A DNA stretch of 64,000 nucleotides, taken from NCBI RefSeq assembly GCF_000002985.6, contig NC_003279.8, positions 14,384,001 through 14,448,000 of the forward strand, given 5' to 3'. A program made the position numbers and the translations under genes. The notes beneath the pieces were generated by a model. It saw only the letters and a program-made list of their open reading frames with translations. It was not told the origin of the DNA and ran no database searches. This DNA comes from Caenorhabditis elegans. Taxonomy: Eukaryota; Nematoda; Chromadorea; Rhabditida; Rhabditidae. Of this stretch, positions 9,301-19,800 are shown one piece after another. The first letter of the stretch is position 1, and each line of letters starts with the position of its first letter.

Positions 9301-12300
9301 ACCACCCACCCCCAACCTTTCCAGAATGCGATCAACACTTTGACGAGTCTCAACCGGAAGGTGTCATCGAGTTCCCGAGCCTGCCGAAGCAGTTGGCGTT
9401 GAGCCATGGGGTGAACAACTCGAAACCAGAGCAGCAATATAATTTGCAAGTACGCGCGGGGGGATTTTAAATTTTTAAACCTCAAAATTTATAATTATCG
9501 AAAAAAAATTTAATTTAAAATTTCCTAAATTTCCCTAAATTTCCAGTGTGTATACACGTTTGTTGCGGGATCGAGGCAGCGTGTAAGGCTCGAATTCGAC
9601 CATTTTCTCCTATCGGGTAGTTCTGAGAAGTGAGTTTTTTTCGCCAAATACACGGTTTGATCTACAAAAAATGCGGGAATTTCAGAGAAATCTCCCGAAT
9701 TTTTCGTAGATCAAAGTGCAAATATGGCTCCCTAAAAAACCCGTAATTTAATTTCAGCTGTGATATAGAATATGTAGATATTTACTCTGAAGTCGAGTCG
9801 GTCGACGAGGATATTCTCTCATCCGCACTCGGAGGTCGCTACTGTGGTACTGTGGCGCCTCACGTTAGAATCAGCCTACGACGCGTCATGAAACTCGTTT
9901 TACATTCCCGTTCGACAAATCATGAGGATAATCATGGATTTCGAGCCAAATATTCGTTTATTCCAGAAGGTAAGTGTGGTCAAAATCGGACTATTTTTAG
10001 TCAAAATATGACTATTTTTTGGCCAAAAATAGTCCAATTTTGATCAAAAAATTGTCCGCTTTTGATCAAAAATAGTCTAATTTAGACGAAAAATTGCCTA
10101 ATTTTGGCACAAAAATAGTCCCATTTTTGACCAAAAATATTCCAATTTTACAAACAATAGTTTGATTTCGGCCAAAAATAGTCCGATTTTGACCTTAAAA
10201 TAGTCCGATTTTGATCAAAAATAGTCCGATTTTAACAAACAATAGTTTGATTTCGGCCAAAAATAGTCCGATTTTGACCTTAAAATAGTCCGATTTTGAC
10301 GGAAAATAGTCCAATTTCGACTAAAAATATTCCGCTTTTTCAAAAAATAGTTTGATTTCGGCCAAAAATAGTCCGATTTTGACCTTAAAATAGTCCGATT
10401 TTGATCAAAAATAGTCCGATTTTAACAAAAAATAGTCCGATTTTAACCAGAAATAGTCCGAATTTGATCTGAAAATAGTCCGATTTTGAGCAAAAAATAG
10501 TCCAATTTTGATCAAAAATGGTCGGATTTTGACCAAAAATTGCCTAAAAATTGTGACTAAAAATTGCCCGATTCTGGCCAAAAATAGTTGGATTTCGACC
10601 AAAAATAGTCCGATTTTGACCAAAAAATAGTCCCATTTTTTACCAAAAGTACTCCGATTTTGACCAAAACATTGTCCGATTCAAGCCCATTTAATTAAAA
10701 ATTTGCTAGTTTTTTTAAATGTTTTTTTTAGGTTTAGGATTGGGCTTAGGCTTAGGCTTATGCTTAATATTATGCTTAGGCATAGGCTTACGCTTAGGGA
10801 GAACAATTCCAACTTTCAAGGGATTACCAGAAAAATGGGAAAAATTGTGAAAATGTCACTAACTCGGTCCGAAGACCGTAAAAATCCCAAAATCTCATAA
10901 AATCCTTTCTAAAATCCCAACAAATTGCATCCGAAAATGCTCCTTTTCGGAGCAAAAATCCACGGAAAAATAAAATTTTTTTAAAAAAATTGATTTTGCG
11001 GATCACGAGAGTTGAACGAGAATTTTATTATAATCTTAAAAAACGATCAAAAACTGGAAAAAAAATTAATGAAAACTCAGCCATGATCCCGTTTATTCCA
11101 GACAAATTCATTGCCGGGGAGCCAGTTGGCGGCAAAAAGTGCAGCTTCATAATCGACTCTTCCGATCGTAAAATCGGAACCCTCTACTCACCAACCTACC
11201 CCGGCACTTATCCCCACAATATGCACTGCTCCTACCTGATGAAGGCAGGAAGAGGCGAACGAATCCGTCTCTTTTTTACTGATTTTGATATTTTCTTTGG
11301 CGGAGAGCAGTGAGTTGCAAATTGCCTTTGCAAAGTGGGAAACCTTGAATTTGTTGCAGCTGCCCTTACGATAGTGTCACGATATTCGACGGTCCGACAC
11401 CTGCGTCGCCGATTATTCGGAAAGTTTGCGGGTTGCAGCAGAGGATGGAGGTGTACTCAATGGGTAATAGCTTGCTGATCCATTTCAATACGACACATCC
11501 AGCAAAGTCGGATCCGAGGGGGTAGGTAAAGTTGCCTTCTAGACCTTGGACATGCCATCTGCCAAGCCTCGCAAGCAAAGAAGGCCCTCGAGTGGTGAAG
11601 GAGAAAGAGGCCTGCCTTCACCTATCCTGGGCCAATTTTGCTAGAGGAGCATCGCAAGGGTCTGATCAAAATCTAGCCTTCAAGCAAAAATCCGGAAATC
11701 TGGGCACTTTAGACCGAAATTCAATCTCTTGAAACAAAATCCTAACCCTTTGCACCAAAATCCGGGCTTTTTGACCGAATTCTTTAAGACGAAAGCTGGA
11801 TCTTTTAGATCACAAAATCCGTACCCATTAAGCCAAAAACAGGTCTAAAATCCGGTCCTTTTCAATTAAAATCCGGACTATCTAAACAAAAACTCTGACC
11901 CTTTGGACCAAGATCAGGACTTTTTTGACTAAAATGCTGACCCTTCAGATCGAAATCTGGATCCTTTAGATTAAAAAATCTGGACCCATTAGGCCAAAAA
12001 CAAGTTCCTTTGGATCAAAAGACGGACACTTTCAACTAAAGCCCGGTATTTTGGACCAAAATCCAGCCTCTTTGAACCAAAATTCAGGCCCTACTTGGAC
12101 CAAAATACGGGATTTTTGGCCCTATATCCGTACTCGTCGGGCCGAAATCCGGACTCTTTCACCCAAAGACCGCTAGCTTGAACCAAGATCCGGACACTTT
12201 CGACCATAATCCAGGCCCTTTTTACCAAAATCCGGGACCATTTGGGTCAAAATTCGATCTCTTTCAACCAAGGCCCGGTCCGTTCTACCAAAATCCGGGC

Positions 12301-15300
12301 TCTCTGGACCAACTCTCCAAAATATCCCCACAACCCTTTTTCCAGCTTCATCATGGACTACGAGTTCTCCACGAGATTCGTCAACATTGACAAGCTTCTC
12401 AACAAGCAGCGTGGTGTTACCCACATCCGGGGTACAGAGTGTGACGTTCGAGTTGAGAGCAATCGAGAGACGTTCCACACGATTTCCAGCCCTAATGTAT
12501 GGTTTTTGCACTTTTTTTGAAGAAATTTCAGAATTTCAGTACCCCGAAGTCTATCCAGCCAACACCACCTGCACCTACATCATTCATGGACTTCAGGGAG
12601 AGCAGAACCTGGAGAAGGTTATACTTACCTTTGATTCTATAGCGGTTCTGTCGTTTGATACCTCGTAAGTTTGGATATTTTAGGCTTGAAGCCTATATAT
12701 ATATAGCCCTTTCTAGACCTGCCACAGCCCCACCATCAGCTGACATCGATGACATTGCATGCCCGAGTGCGTGGGTGGGAATCGCAATCGGAGAAGGAAA
12801 TATGAAAGCTGTGATGTCATCAACTGACGATTCTACCTTTGATGTGACACTTTGTGAGCGGATCCCCCCGAATTCTCCACTCCTCGGGCCGTATATCAGT
12901 GAAGGCCCCAGGATGGTCATGCAATTCGGAAGTACTGAGACAAGGGATGATAATATCTCGCCGATTGGGTTCAAGGCGACTATCGAGTTTAAGACGGACT
13001 TTGGTGTTACTGGAGAGTCGCTGGGAACTTCCAATGAGTGCAAGTTCCGATTTACCTCGTCTACTGGGTTTTTCAACAGTCCCAGGTATCCTGCTAATGT
13101 AAGTATTCACTACAGTATCTTGACATTATCCTTCACCAACTCCCAACCCAATGCCTCTTCAAAAGCTAAAAAGTCAAAATTTCACAAACTACAGTAATCC
13201 TACCTTATACCTAAAGTACCCCAACAGTACTACTACAGTACCTTGATCATATCCCCCCCCTACTAACTCCAAACCAATATCCCTTCAAAATTCGAAAACT
13301 TTTCCAAATTTACAGTAATCCAACCGAACCCCTGCAGTACTCCTATAGTACTGCTCTAGTACCCCGAACATATTCCCCACTTACCCCTAGGCAATATTAC
13401 TTCAAAAGACGAAAAGTCAATTTTTCCAAAACTACAGTACTCCTACCGTACTCCTACAGTACCACTACAGTACCTCGAGCATATCCCCCACTAACCCCTA
13501 GGCAATATCCCTTCAATCGCCTGAACGCCTTGACTCTGAAAAGTGTGACGTCACAGACTACAAACTACGGACAGAAATTTTATTTTTATATATAAGTAAT
13601 GATCATTCCAGTACCCCCTCGACACAAACTGCACCTACTACATCGTTGGTCAGCCTGGAAAGGAAATTCTACTGCACTTTGAGCAATTCGCGCTCAGCGG
13701 GAACACCGACAACAATTGTAATGACTATTTGGATGTGTATGATGTATTTGTGAAGAATGGGAAAGAGGAGCTGCGACGGAAAGAAAGATACTGTGCGGAC
13801 ACCTTCCCAGGACCTTCTGTATCTGCATTCGGGTCGCATGAGATGAGAGTAGTGTTCACCTCGGGGTCAAGTGGTACTGCGAATGGGTTCAAGGCGTTGT
13901 TCGAGATACGGACTGCGAGGAAGGAGGATGTACCGAGGGGAGGTGAGGATCTTAGAGACTAACATAAAGATTATCTACATCATATCCTACATCGGACCTA
14001 CAGTAACCCTACAGTATCACTACAGTCTCATTAGTAGCTAGGCACTACTCCCCAACAATACAATATCTCTTCAAAAACTCAAACATACAAATTTTCCTAT
14101 AACTACAGTAATCCTACAGTACCCCCCCCCCACCCAGTGCCTAGGCGACAAGAAGCTGAAGCTTCTAGGGGTTTTAGGTGCAAACTTAGATATACTGATT
14201 TCAAGTTCTCGGCCCTTAGTTAGGACCTTAGACTATATTTTCTACAGTTCTTGGCATATCTTGAAGAACTATAACCTTCTATTAAGGGCCAAAACTAACC
14301 AAAACCCCTTATTCCAGAAGCCCATATCCGACGTGGAGCCTACCGCTGCGGTTCAGTTATCAATTCGACTTCTGAGAAGCCCAATGGCCTTATCATCTCC
14401 CCGAATTACCCTGTTAAATACAACAAGGATGTTCATTGTGACTGGCAGATTAATGTTAAGGAAGGATACCAGGTTCTCCTGAAGATGGAAGCGATTGATG
14501 TGGAAGGAGAGATGACGTCAAATGGTGCGAGTTGTCAGAAGGCCGTGATTCGGGTTGATGGAGGGCCTAGATCAGAGTACTGTGGGACCAAGAGGGAGTT
14601 CTTCGAAGCCTATCTATCCCCGAGTAACTCTGTGAGGATAAGCTTCTTAACAGCACCGGACAAAGTGAACGGCCTGAAGGGGTTCAATCTGTCGTGGACC
14701 GAGGTGAAGAATCTCAGTGGGAAGGATGAAAATGTTTGTAAATCGGATTCGCTGTACTTGTGCACTTATTCGAAGCTGTGCATTGACGCCAAGCTGAGGT
14801 GCAATGGGCTTGATAATTGTGGATATGGAGTTCAGGATGATACTGATGAACAGCATTGTAAGTTTTGTAGAGGCTAGGTGTGGCTTGGGTTTAGGCTTAG
14901 GCTTAGGCTTAGGCTTAGACTTGAGTTTAGGCTAAAGCTTAGGCTTCGGCTTAGGGTTCAGCTTTGGCATAGGTTTAGGCTTCGGCTTAGACCAGAAGAA
15001 CGCACCTTTTCTGGTTTTTCGGGTTTTTTTTTTAATTCTCGAAAAAGAGCAGAAAAACCACAAACGCTTAGCTATTTTTTATTTTATCAATTTCGAAATT
15101 ATAGCAAATATTATTACCGGTACAGAGAGTGTAGATAGTTGACGAAACACAGACATCCCGGAACCCAAGGGGCGGGGCGCGAGAAGAAGCGATTTTTGTC
15201 GATTTACGAAATGATGACAATGAGGAAAACTCTGTAAATTGACACAAATCGTCTCCCGCCCCTTGGGTCCTGGATGCTGCACTCTCTGTACCGGTAATAC

Positions 15301-16166
15301 TAATATTTTGCCAGTCGGGAATTCTTTAATCAACTCAAATTAAACCCAGTAACTATAAAACTAAATTTTTGGTGTGTGCTTGATGTGCTATTAATCGCTT
15401 TTTCTGCAATTTCACAGGTCAAAACTACTCTCCACGGACGTTCTACACGGCGAAGTTCATGGCAACATCCTCTTCTGCTACAGTTGCTTTAACAATTCTA
15501 ATAATCGTAATGCTTGTGCTTCCTGCAATACTTTGTGTGAGCTTCATCTTATTAACGCTAAATTTTTTTCAAAATTATTTGCAGTTGATTCAGAAAACAT
15601 TTGAAAACATAGTTTCTTTCAGGCTCACTAAAAGAGAAAACCGGCGATCGGACGGTGGTGATTGCGGCGGTGTTCTGCGGTATAACATTTGTGCTCATTT
15701 GCATATTCTTCTTGTATTTGTTCAAGAAAAAGCTGGAGCGGAAGAAGAAGTCGAAACGGAAAAACGACACGAAGCATCGGCAACGGCAACCATACCGGCA
15801 GCAGAGGCCAATGCACAAGCAGCATTGCGATTCTTCAGAGTAAGGGGGGCCCGGGGATTTCGCATAGTTTTCGATAATTCGGTCATTGCTGGAAATTTTC
15901 GATGACGGAATAGTAAAAATTTTGAGGTTTGACCAAATTATCGAAATTTCGAAATTCTGCTATCGGAATATTCCTCATGGTTGAATTGTCGAAAATTAGG
16001 GTTTTCGAAACTTTTCGTAATTTTCCGCACAACCGACAAATTCCGAAATCCTTGCAGATTATCGCCACCGGCCACCAGTCGATTCGTTCATCATGACGCA
16101 ACGGGAATGATGCCACCAATTCAGTTACATCAGATTGGGAGTTCATCGCGTGATATGTATGCTTAG
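6377..16166 (+). CDS. lev-10: LEV-10, CUB/LDLa transmembrane protein for nicotinic receptor clustering
   Basis: LEV-10 is a type I membrane protein needed to cluster levamisole-sensitive acetylcholine receptors at body-wall neuromuscular junctions (established). Coding exons read here: 6377-6434, 9325-9449, 9547-9629, 9758-9969, 11102-11309, 11360-11521, 12346-12496, 12540-12664, 12717-13098, 13612-13942, 14318-14857, 15623-15839, 16058-16166. All phases agree and give 900 residues. Exon 1 encodes a signal peptide, and an in-frame TGA lies directly before its ATG. Five CUB domains follow (about 21-158, 173-300, 317-465, 483-605, 620-745), then an LDLa module (about 752-793), a membrane helix (about 803-825) and a Lys/Arg-rich cytoplasmic tail. 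A TTTTTCAG acceptor at 6331-6332 lies just upstream of the start, probably for SL1 or a 5' exon. A possible cassette exon is listed separately. Introns carry minisatellites, telomere-like repeats and foldback elements. Confidence 0.93.
7790..8000. repeat. C-rich minisatellite before the eat-18 exon
   Basis: This is a pyrimidine-rich array of CCCCCACTGTCCCCCC-like words in lev-10 intron 1. It abuts the acceptor of the eat-18 exon at 8001-8002. The minus strand has many G4-G6 runs separated by short spacers. Open frames inside it are Pro/Ser/Thr-rich artefacts. Confidence 0.8.
8007..9343 (+). CDS. eat-18: EAT-18, small single-pass nicotinic receptor accessory protein
   Basis: EAT-18 is a small membrane protein required for the pharyngeal nicotinic receptor that contains EAT-2 (established); its gene shares the lev-10 locus. 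The exon starts at 8003 after CCCCGCAG and the ATG is at 8007. The peptide begins MRSLERIVETRIELLEW. It has a Cys-x-x-Cys before one strong hydrophobic helix of about 22 residues (8110-8180), then a short tail. Read through, the frame stops at 8205 (66 residues). However, a consensus donor (GTGAGT at 8204) interrupts the last Glu codon. Joining 8203 to lev-10 exon 2 at 9325 restores that Glu, adds Met-Arg-Ser-Thr-Leu and stops at 9341-9343, giving 71 residues. The end is therefore read out of frame within lev-10 exon 2. The 71-residue form is preferred because the donor is strong. Confidence 0.85.
8258..9125. repeat. CCGGCAAATTGCCG repeat block in lev-10 intron 1
   Basis: Interrupted runs of CCGGCAAATCGGCAAATTGC and its variants are the same sequence type as the hAT-like element at 1769-2994, in the opposite orientation. 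A possible left end (CAGGGATGGGCAG) lies at 8594. Overlapping minus-strand open frames rich in FAGNFQFRQF come only from the repeat. Confidence 0.75.
9656..9717. repeat. Short ATGCGGGAA...GTAGATC palindrome
   Basis: This is a 60-bp inverted repeat, TTTGATCTACAAAAAATGCG with its inverse ending GTAGATCAAA, in a lev-10 intron. It is an internally deleted form of the family at 3386, 17450, 45696, 55912, 61462 and 63640. Confidence 0.7.
9975..10690. repeat. Minisatellite, units like TAGTCCGATTTTGACCAAAAA
   Basis: The lev-10 intron between exons ending 9969 and starting 11102 is mostly a degenerate array of about 20-bp units such as ATAGTCCGATTTTGACC. It is related to the block at 1-360. Confidence 0.8.
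10735..10800. repeat. Interstitial telomere-like repeat (TTAGGC), small block
   Basis: This is a degenerate run of GGCTTAGGCTTAGGC. The hexamer TTAGGC is the C. elegans telomere repeat. It lies in a lev-10 intron, TTAGGC-strand in the sense direction. Confidence 0.75.
11680..12320. repeat. Degenerate repeat of GACCAAAATCCGG words
   Basis: The lev-10 intron 11522-12345 is filled with diverged units such as GGACCAAAATCCGG and CAAAATCCGGACCCTTT. No gene is visible inside it. Confidence 0.65.
13105..14125. repeat. CTACAGTA minisatellite in two lev-10 introns
   Basis: Words like CCTACAGTACTCCTACAGTA, CCACTACAGTACC and CTAACCCCTAGGCAATATCC recur at 13105-13560 and 13985-14125 on either side of the exon 13612-13942. 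The reverse complement recurs at 18770-18965, and another copy at 35970-36120. Confidence 0.7.
14880..14995. repeat. Interstitial telomere-like repeat (TTAGGC)
   Basis: A run of GGCTTAGGCTTAGGC units with scattered substitutions starts about 20 bp after the donor of the lev-10 LDLa exon. Confidence 0.8.
15113..15298. mobile_element. Foldback element ACCGGTACAGAGAGTG, about 185 bp
   Basis: The terminal inverted repeat ATTACCGGTACAGAGAGTG has its complement at 15280-15298. An inner pair, CCCAAGGGGCGGG and CCCGCCCCTTGGG, also matches. It lies in the lev-10 intron just before the possible cassette exon. Confidence 0.75.
15418..15534 (+). CDS. lev-10: Possible lev-10 cassette exon (117 nt)
   Basis: The acceptor TTTCACAG ends at 15417. 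Phase 1 entry from the LDLa exon completes its last Cys and then reads QNYSPRTFYTAKFMATSS followed by a hydrophobic stretch. Exit at 15534 (GTGTGA donor) returns to phase 1, so inclusion keeps the frame into 15623 and adds 39 residues. A better-looking donor two bases on (GTGAGC) would shift the frame. Joined to an alternative acceptor before TTGATTCAG, it gives a different C terminus. I infer alternative splicing; the 900-residue model skips this exon. Confidence 0.4.
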
Positions 16167-16840
16167 TAGTGACTATTATATATTTGGAGTGTATTAAAAT
16201 AAAATAAACTATTTTGTAATAATGGTGATAAATGAGAACAATGAACAAAGTAAATCACATCTGCAAAAAAAAAAACAATTCACTGCTGGAAATCTGTTCA
16301 AGACTGTGTCTATTAGTCAAACATGCAAGACTAATTTGGCCCGTAGCTTAAAAGGTCTTAGGTTGTCCGTTTGGTTCAGAGGGAATACTGGTGGCGTATA
16401 AATCTCTTCCAGACTGAATTTAAGCCGCGCCGGGATCAGAGGCATTTCGGTATTGTGATTTTTTTCCTATCAAGCTCGTTCCGTTGGAATAACTACTTGA
16501 TGGAAAAAAAAATCACAATGCCGAAATGCCTCTGTACGGCATAAATTCGGTCTAAAAGAGATTTATACGCCACCAGTACCCCCTCAGAACCAAGTGGACA
16601 ACCTAATACCTTTTAAGCTACGGGCCAAATTAGTATTGCATGTTAGACTAATAGACACTCACGTGAAATGTATGCTTATATATATTGGAATGGTGTATTA
16701 ATGAAAATAACTATTGTAATAATGATAAATGAGAACAACAATGAACAAAGTGAATAATAACAAAATATTACACACACACACATGTAATACTAATTTGGTC
16801 CGTAGCTAAAAATAGGCTGAATTTAAGCCGTACCGGGATG
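16152..16840. repeat. lev-10 3'-end duplication flanking a long palindrome
   Basis: The lev-10 stop-proximal 3' UTR (about 16152-16256, words such as GAGAACAATGAACAAAGT) recurs, diverged, at about 16661-16756. Between the copies is a nearly perfect foldback of about 360 bp (roughly 16300-16660). Its arms include CATGCAAGACTAATTTGG and TTTATACGCCACCAGTA, and its hairpin centre is near 16480. A partial arm copy follows the second 3'-UTR copy (16775-16840). Confidence 0.8.
16203..16208 (+). terminator. lev-10: lev-10 poly(A) signal AATAAA
   Basis: AATAAA lies 37 bp after the lev-10 stop codon (TAG at 16164-16166), at the usual place for a worm cleavage signal. Confidence 0.7.
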
Positions 16841-16892
16841 GGACCGAAGATGCAATAGTAAAAGTGGATGAAAGTCAAGTACATGAATATTA

Positions 16893-19800
16893 TTAATTCT
16901 GAATTTCGAAGATTTGAAATGAATTCTCGCTTCTTTCATGATCCATACAAATTTCCTGATCCTGATCTCCAAGAAGCTTATCATCCGGATACACTCGTTC
17001 CCCGGAGCACAACACCAGCTTCTTCCCCTTCAAATCCACACAGGGAACACATCGGGATGCCACGTTTTGCACGTGAGCCGGCTGAAGCTCCTCACTATAC
17101 TCGTGAAGATCATAGACGATGACGTCACCTCCAGAGGTTCCCGAGAATAGGAGACGTCCGGATTTGTCGATGGAGAATCGTGTACGGTGTGTGGCGGTCA
17201 TGTCACGTTTTAGGATTTGTGTTAGCATGTTCATTCGGGTATCGAAGCAATGAATATCGCCCTGTAAAAATGAGATTTTTTTGAAAAAATATTTTTTTTT
17301 GGCGGGAATTCAAATTCTCACTCAATTTTTGTCAAAATTCCGAAGTTTCAGTCAATTTTGGCGGGAAATTCAAATTTTCTGCGAAAGAAACTTTTTTTTT
17401 TCGCGAAAAATTTGAATTTTCTGTGAAAAAAGTTTGGGCGGGAAATTTGATCTACGAAAAATGCGGGAGAAGAGACGCAGACATCTCAACTGATTTCACA
17501 TGGTTAAGAGTGTGCTGACGTCACAAATTTTCTGGGAAAAATTCCCGCATTTTTTGTAGATCAAGAGACATTCTGAATTTCAGCTCTGGTTGAGGCTCAG
17601 ACTAACTACTAGTTTTCTAGCCTCACGAAACTATGATCGAGGTTCAGGGAAATTCCGATTTTTTGAAAAAAATATTTTTGGCGGTAAATTCAAATTTTCT
17701 GAAAAACAATTTTTGGCGAGAAATTCAAATTTTCTGGGAAAACCCATTTTTGGCAGGAAATTCAAATTTTTGATGTAAAAAAATGTTTGGCGGAAATTCA
17801 AATTTTCAGTCAATTTTGGCGGGAAGTTTAAATTTTCTGAAAAAATATTTTTGGCGGTAAATTCAAATTTTCTGAAAAACATTTTTTGGCGGAAATTTAA
17901 ATTTTTTGAAAAAATGTTTTTTGGCGGAATTTTAAGATTTTCTGAAAAAAAAAATTTGGCGGGAATTCGAATTTTCAGTCAATTTTGGCGGGAAATTCAA
18001 ATTTTTTGGGAAAACCCAGTTTTGGGCGAGAAATTCAAATTTTCCGAGGGAAACAATTTTTGGCGGAAATTCAAATTTTCTAAAAAAAAAAAAACAATTT
18101 CGGCGGAAAATTAAAATTTTAATTTTTGATGAAATTTAAATTTTCTGAAAAAAAAACATTTTGGCGGAAAATTCAAAATTTCTGAGAGAACCAATTTGAC
18201 GGGAATTCAAATTTTCTGAGATCATTTTCTGAGATCTGAGATTTGGCGGTAATTTAAAATATTTGAGAAATTTTCAGTCAATTTTCGTTACGAAAATTCA
18301 AATTTTTATTTTCCAAATTTACATTCAAATTTTTTTTTTCACCTTAAAACATTTTGAATAACTTTTTTCAAAAATTTTTAAAACAATATTCAATAACTAA
18401 AAATCGAACTTTTCTCTCCGAAGCATAAAGCTTTAATCCATCAGGAGAGAAATGTAGATTCGTGTATCCTTTCAGTGATCCTTCAATCGTCGATACAGCA
18501 TTTCTCCATTTTAATGAATAAATTGCAACTAGAGATGAACTTCCACCAGCTGCAAATAGGTCAGGCATTGTTGGATGTGGAGTTATCGACATTGGAAGTC
18601 CCGTTGTTCCTGTGTTGTCTGGAAATTATATTATTGATTTTTTTAAAATTTTCTTGTATTTTAAAAGTTTCGTTATCACGTACTTATTATTACGGGAACA
18701 CTGAATTCTGAGAATGCGTACGGGACAACACATTTGACGTGCAAATAGGTTTGGGGTTAGTGGTGGGATATGGTCGGGGTACTGTAGGAGTACTGTAGGA
18801 GTACTGTAGGATTACTGTAGTTTAGGAAGAATTGAGTTTTTGTCTTTTGAAGAGATATAGGTTTGCGGTTAGTGGTGGGATATGGTCGGGGTACTGTAGT
18901 AGTACTGTAGGAGTACTGTAAGAGTACTATAGGATTACTGTAGTTTGGGAAAAATTGACTTTCCGTCTTCGGAAGGGAAATTGGAAACTTCGGGAAAATT
19001 CTGAAATGTTCCAGAACCTTCTGGGAATCCTTCTGGGAATTTCTGGAAAATTCTAGAATGTTCCAGAACCTTCTGGAAAATTCTGAAAAGCTTTAGAACC
19101 TTCTGGAAAACTCTAGAATGTTCCAGAACTTTCTAGAAAAATCGAGAAAATTCTGGAATGTTCCAGAACTTTCTAGAAAAATCGAGAAAATTCTGGAGTG
19201 ACCCTTCGTGGTGAAACCCATCGTGGCGAGACCCATCGAGGTGAGACCCATCGTGGTGAGACCCGTCGTGGTGAGACCCACCGTGGTAAGACCCAAAATT
19301 TTGGCGGGAAATTTAAATTTTCTGCGAAAAATGTTTTAGCGGGAAATTTAAATTTTCTGAAAAAAATATTTTGGAGGGAAATTTAAATTTTCTGAAAAAA
19401 TATTTTGGAGGGAAATTTAAATTTTCTGTGAAAAATATTTTGGCGGGTAATTTAAATTTTCGGAGAAAAAAATTTTGGAGGGAAATTTAAATTTTCTGAG
19501 AAAAATATTTTGGCGGGAAATTTAAATTTTCTCAAAATTCTAAAATTCTGGAAATCTAGAATCTTCTAGAAATTTCGAAAAAATTCTGGAATGTTCCAGA
19601 ACTTTCTAGAAAAATCGAGAAAATTCTGGAAGTGTATGTGTGTCAAATACTTTTAATGGTGCCAGTCGTTGCCCGCGCCGTAGGCGCGGTCAGCGGCTGG
19701 TTATATATATATATATATATATAACCATCATCGAGCCCGTAGATCGAGATAATCGCTACAGTACCTATTTAAAGAATTACTGTAGTTTTCGCTACGAGAT

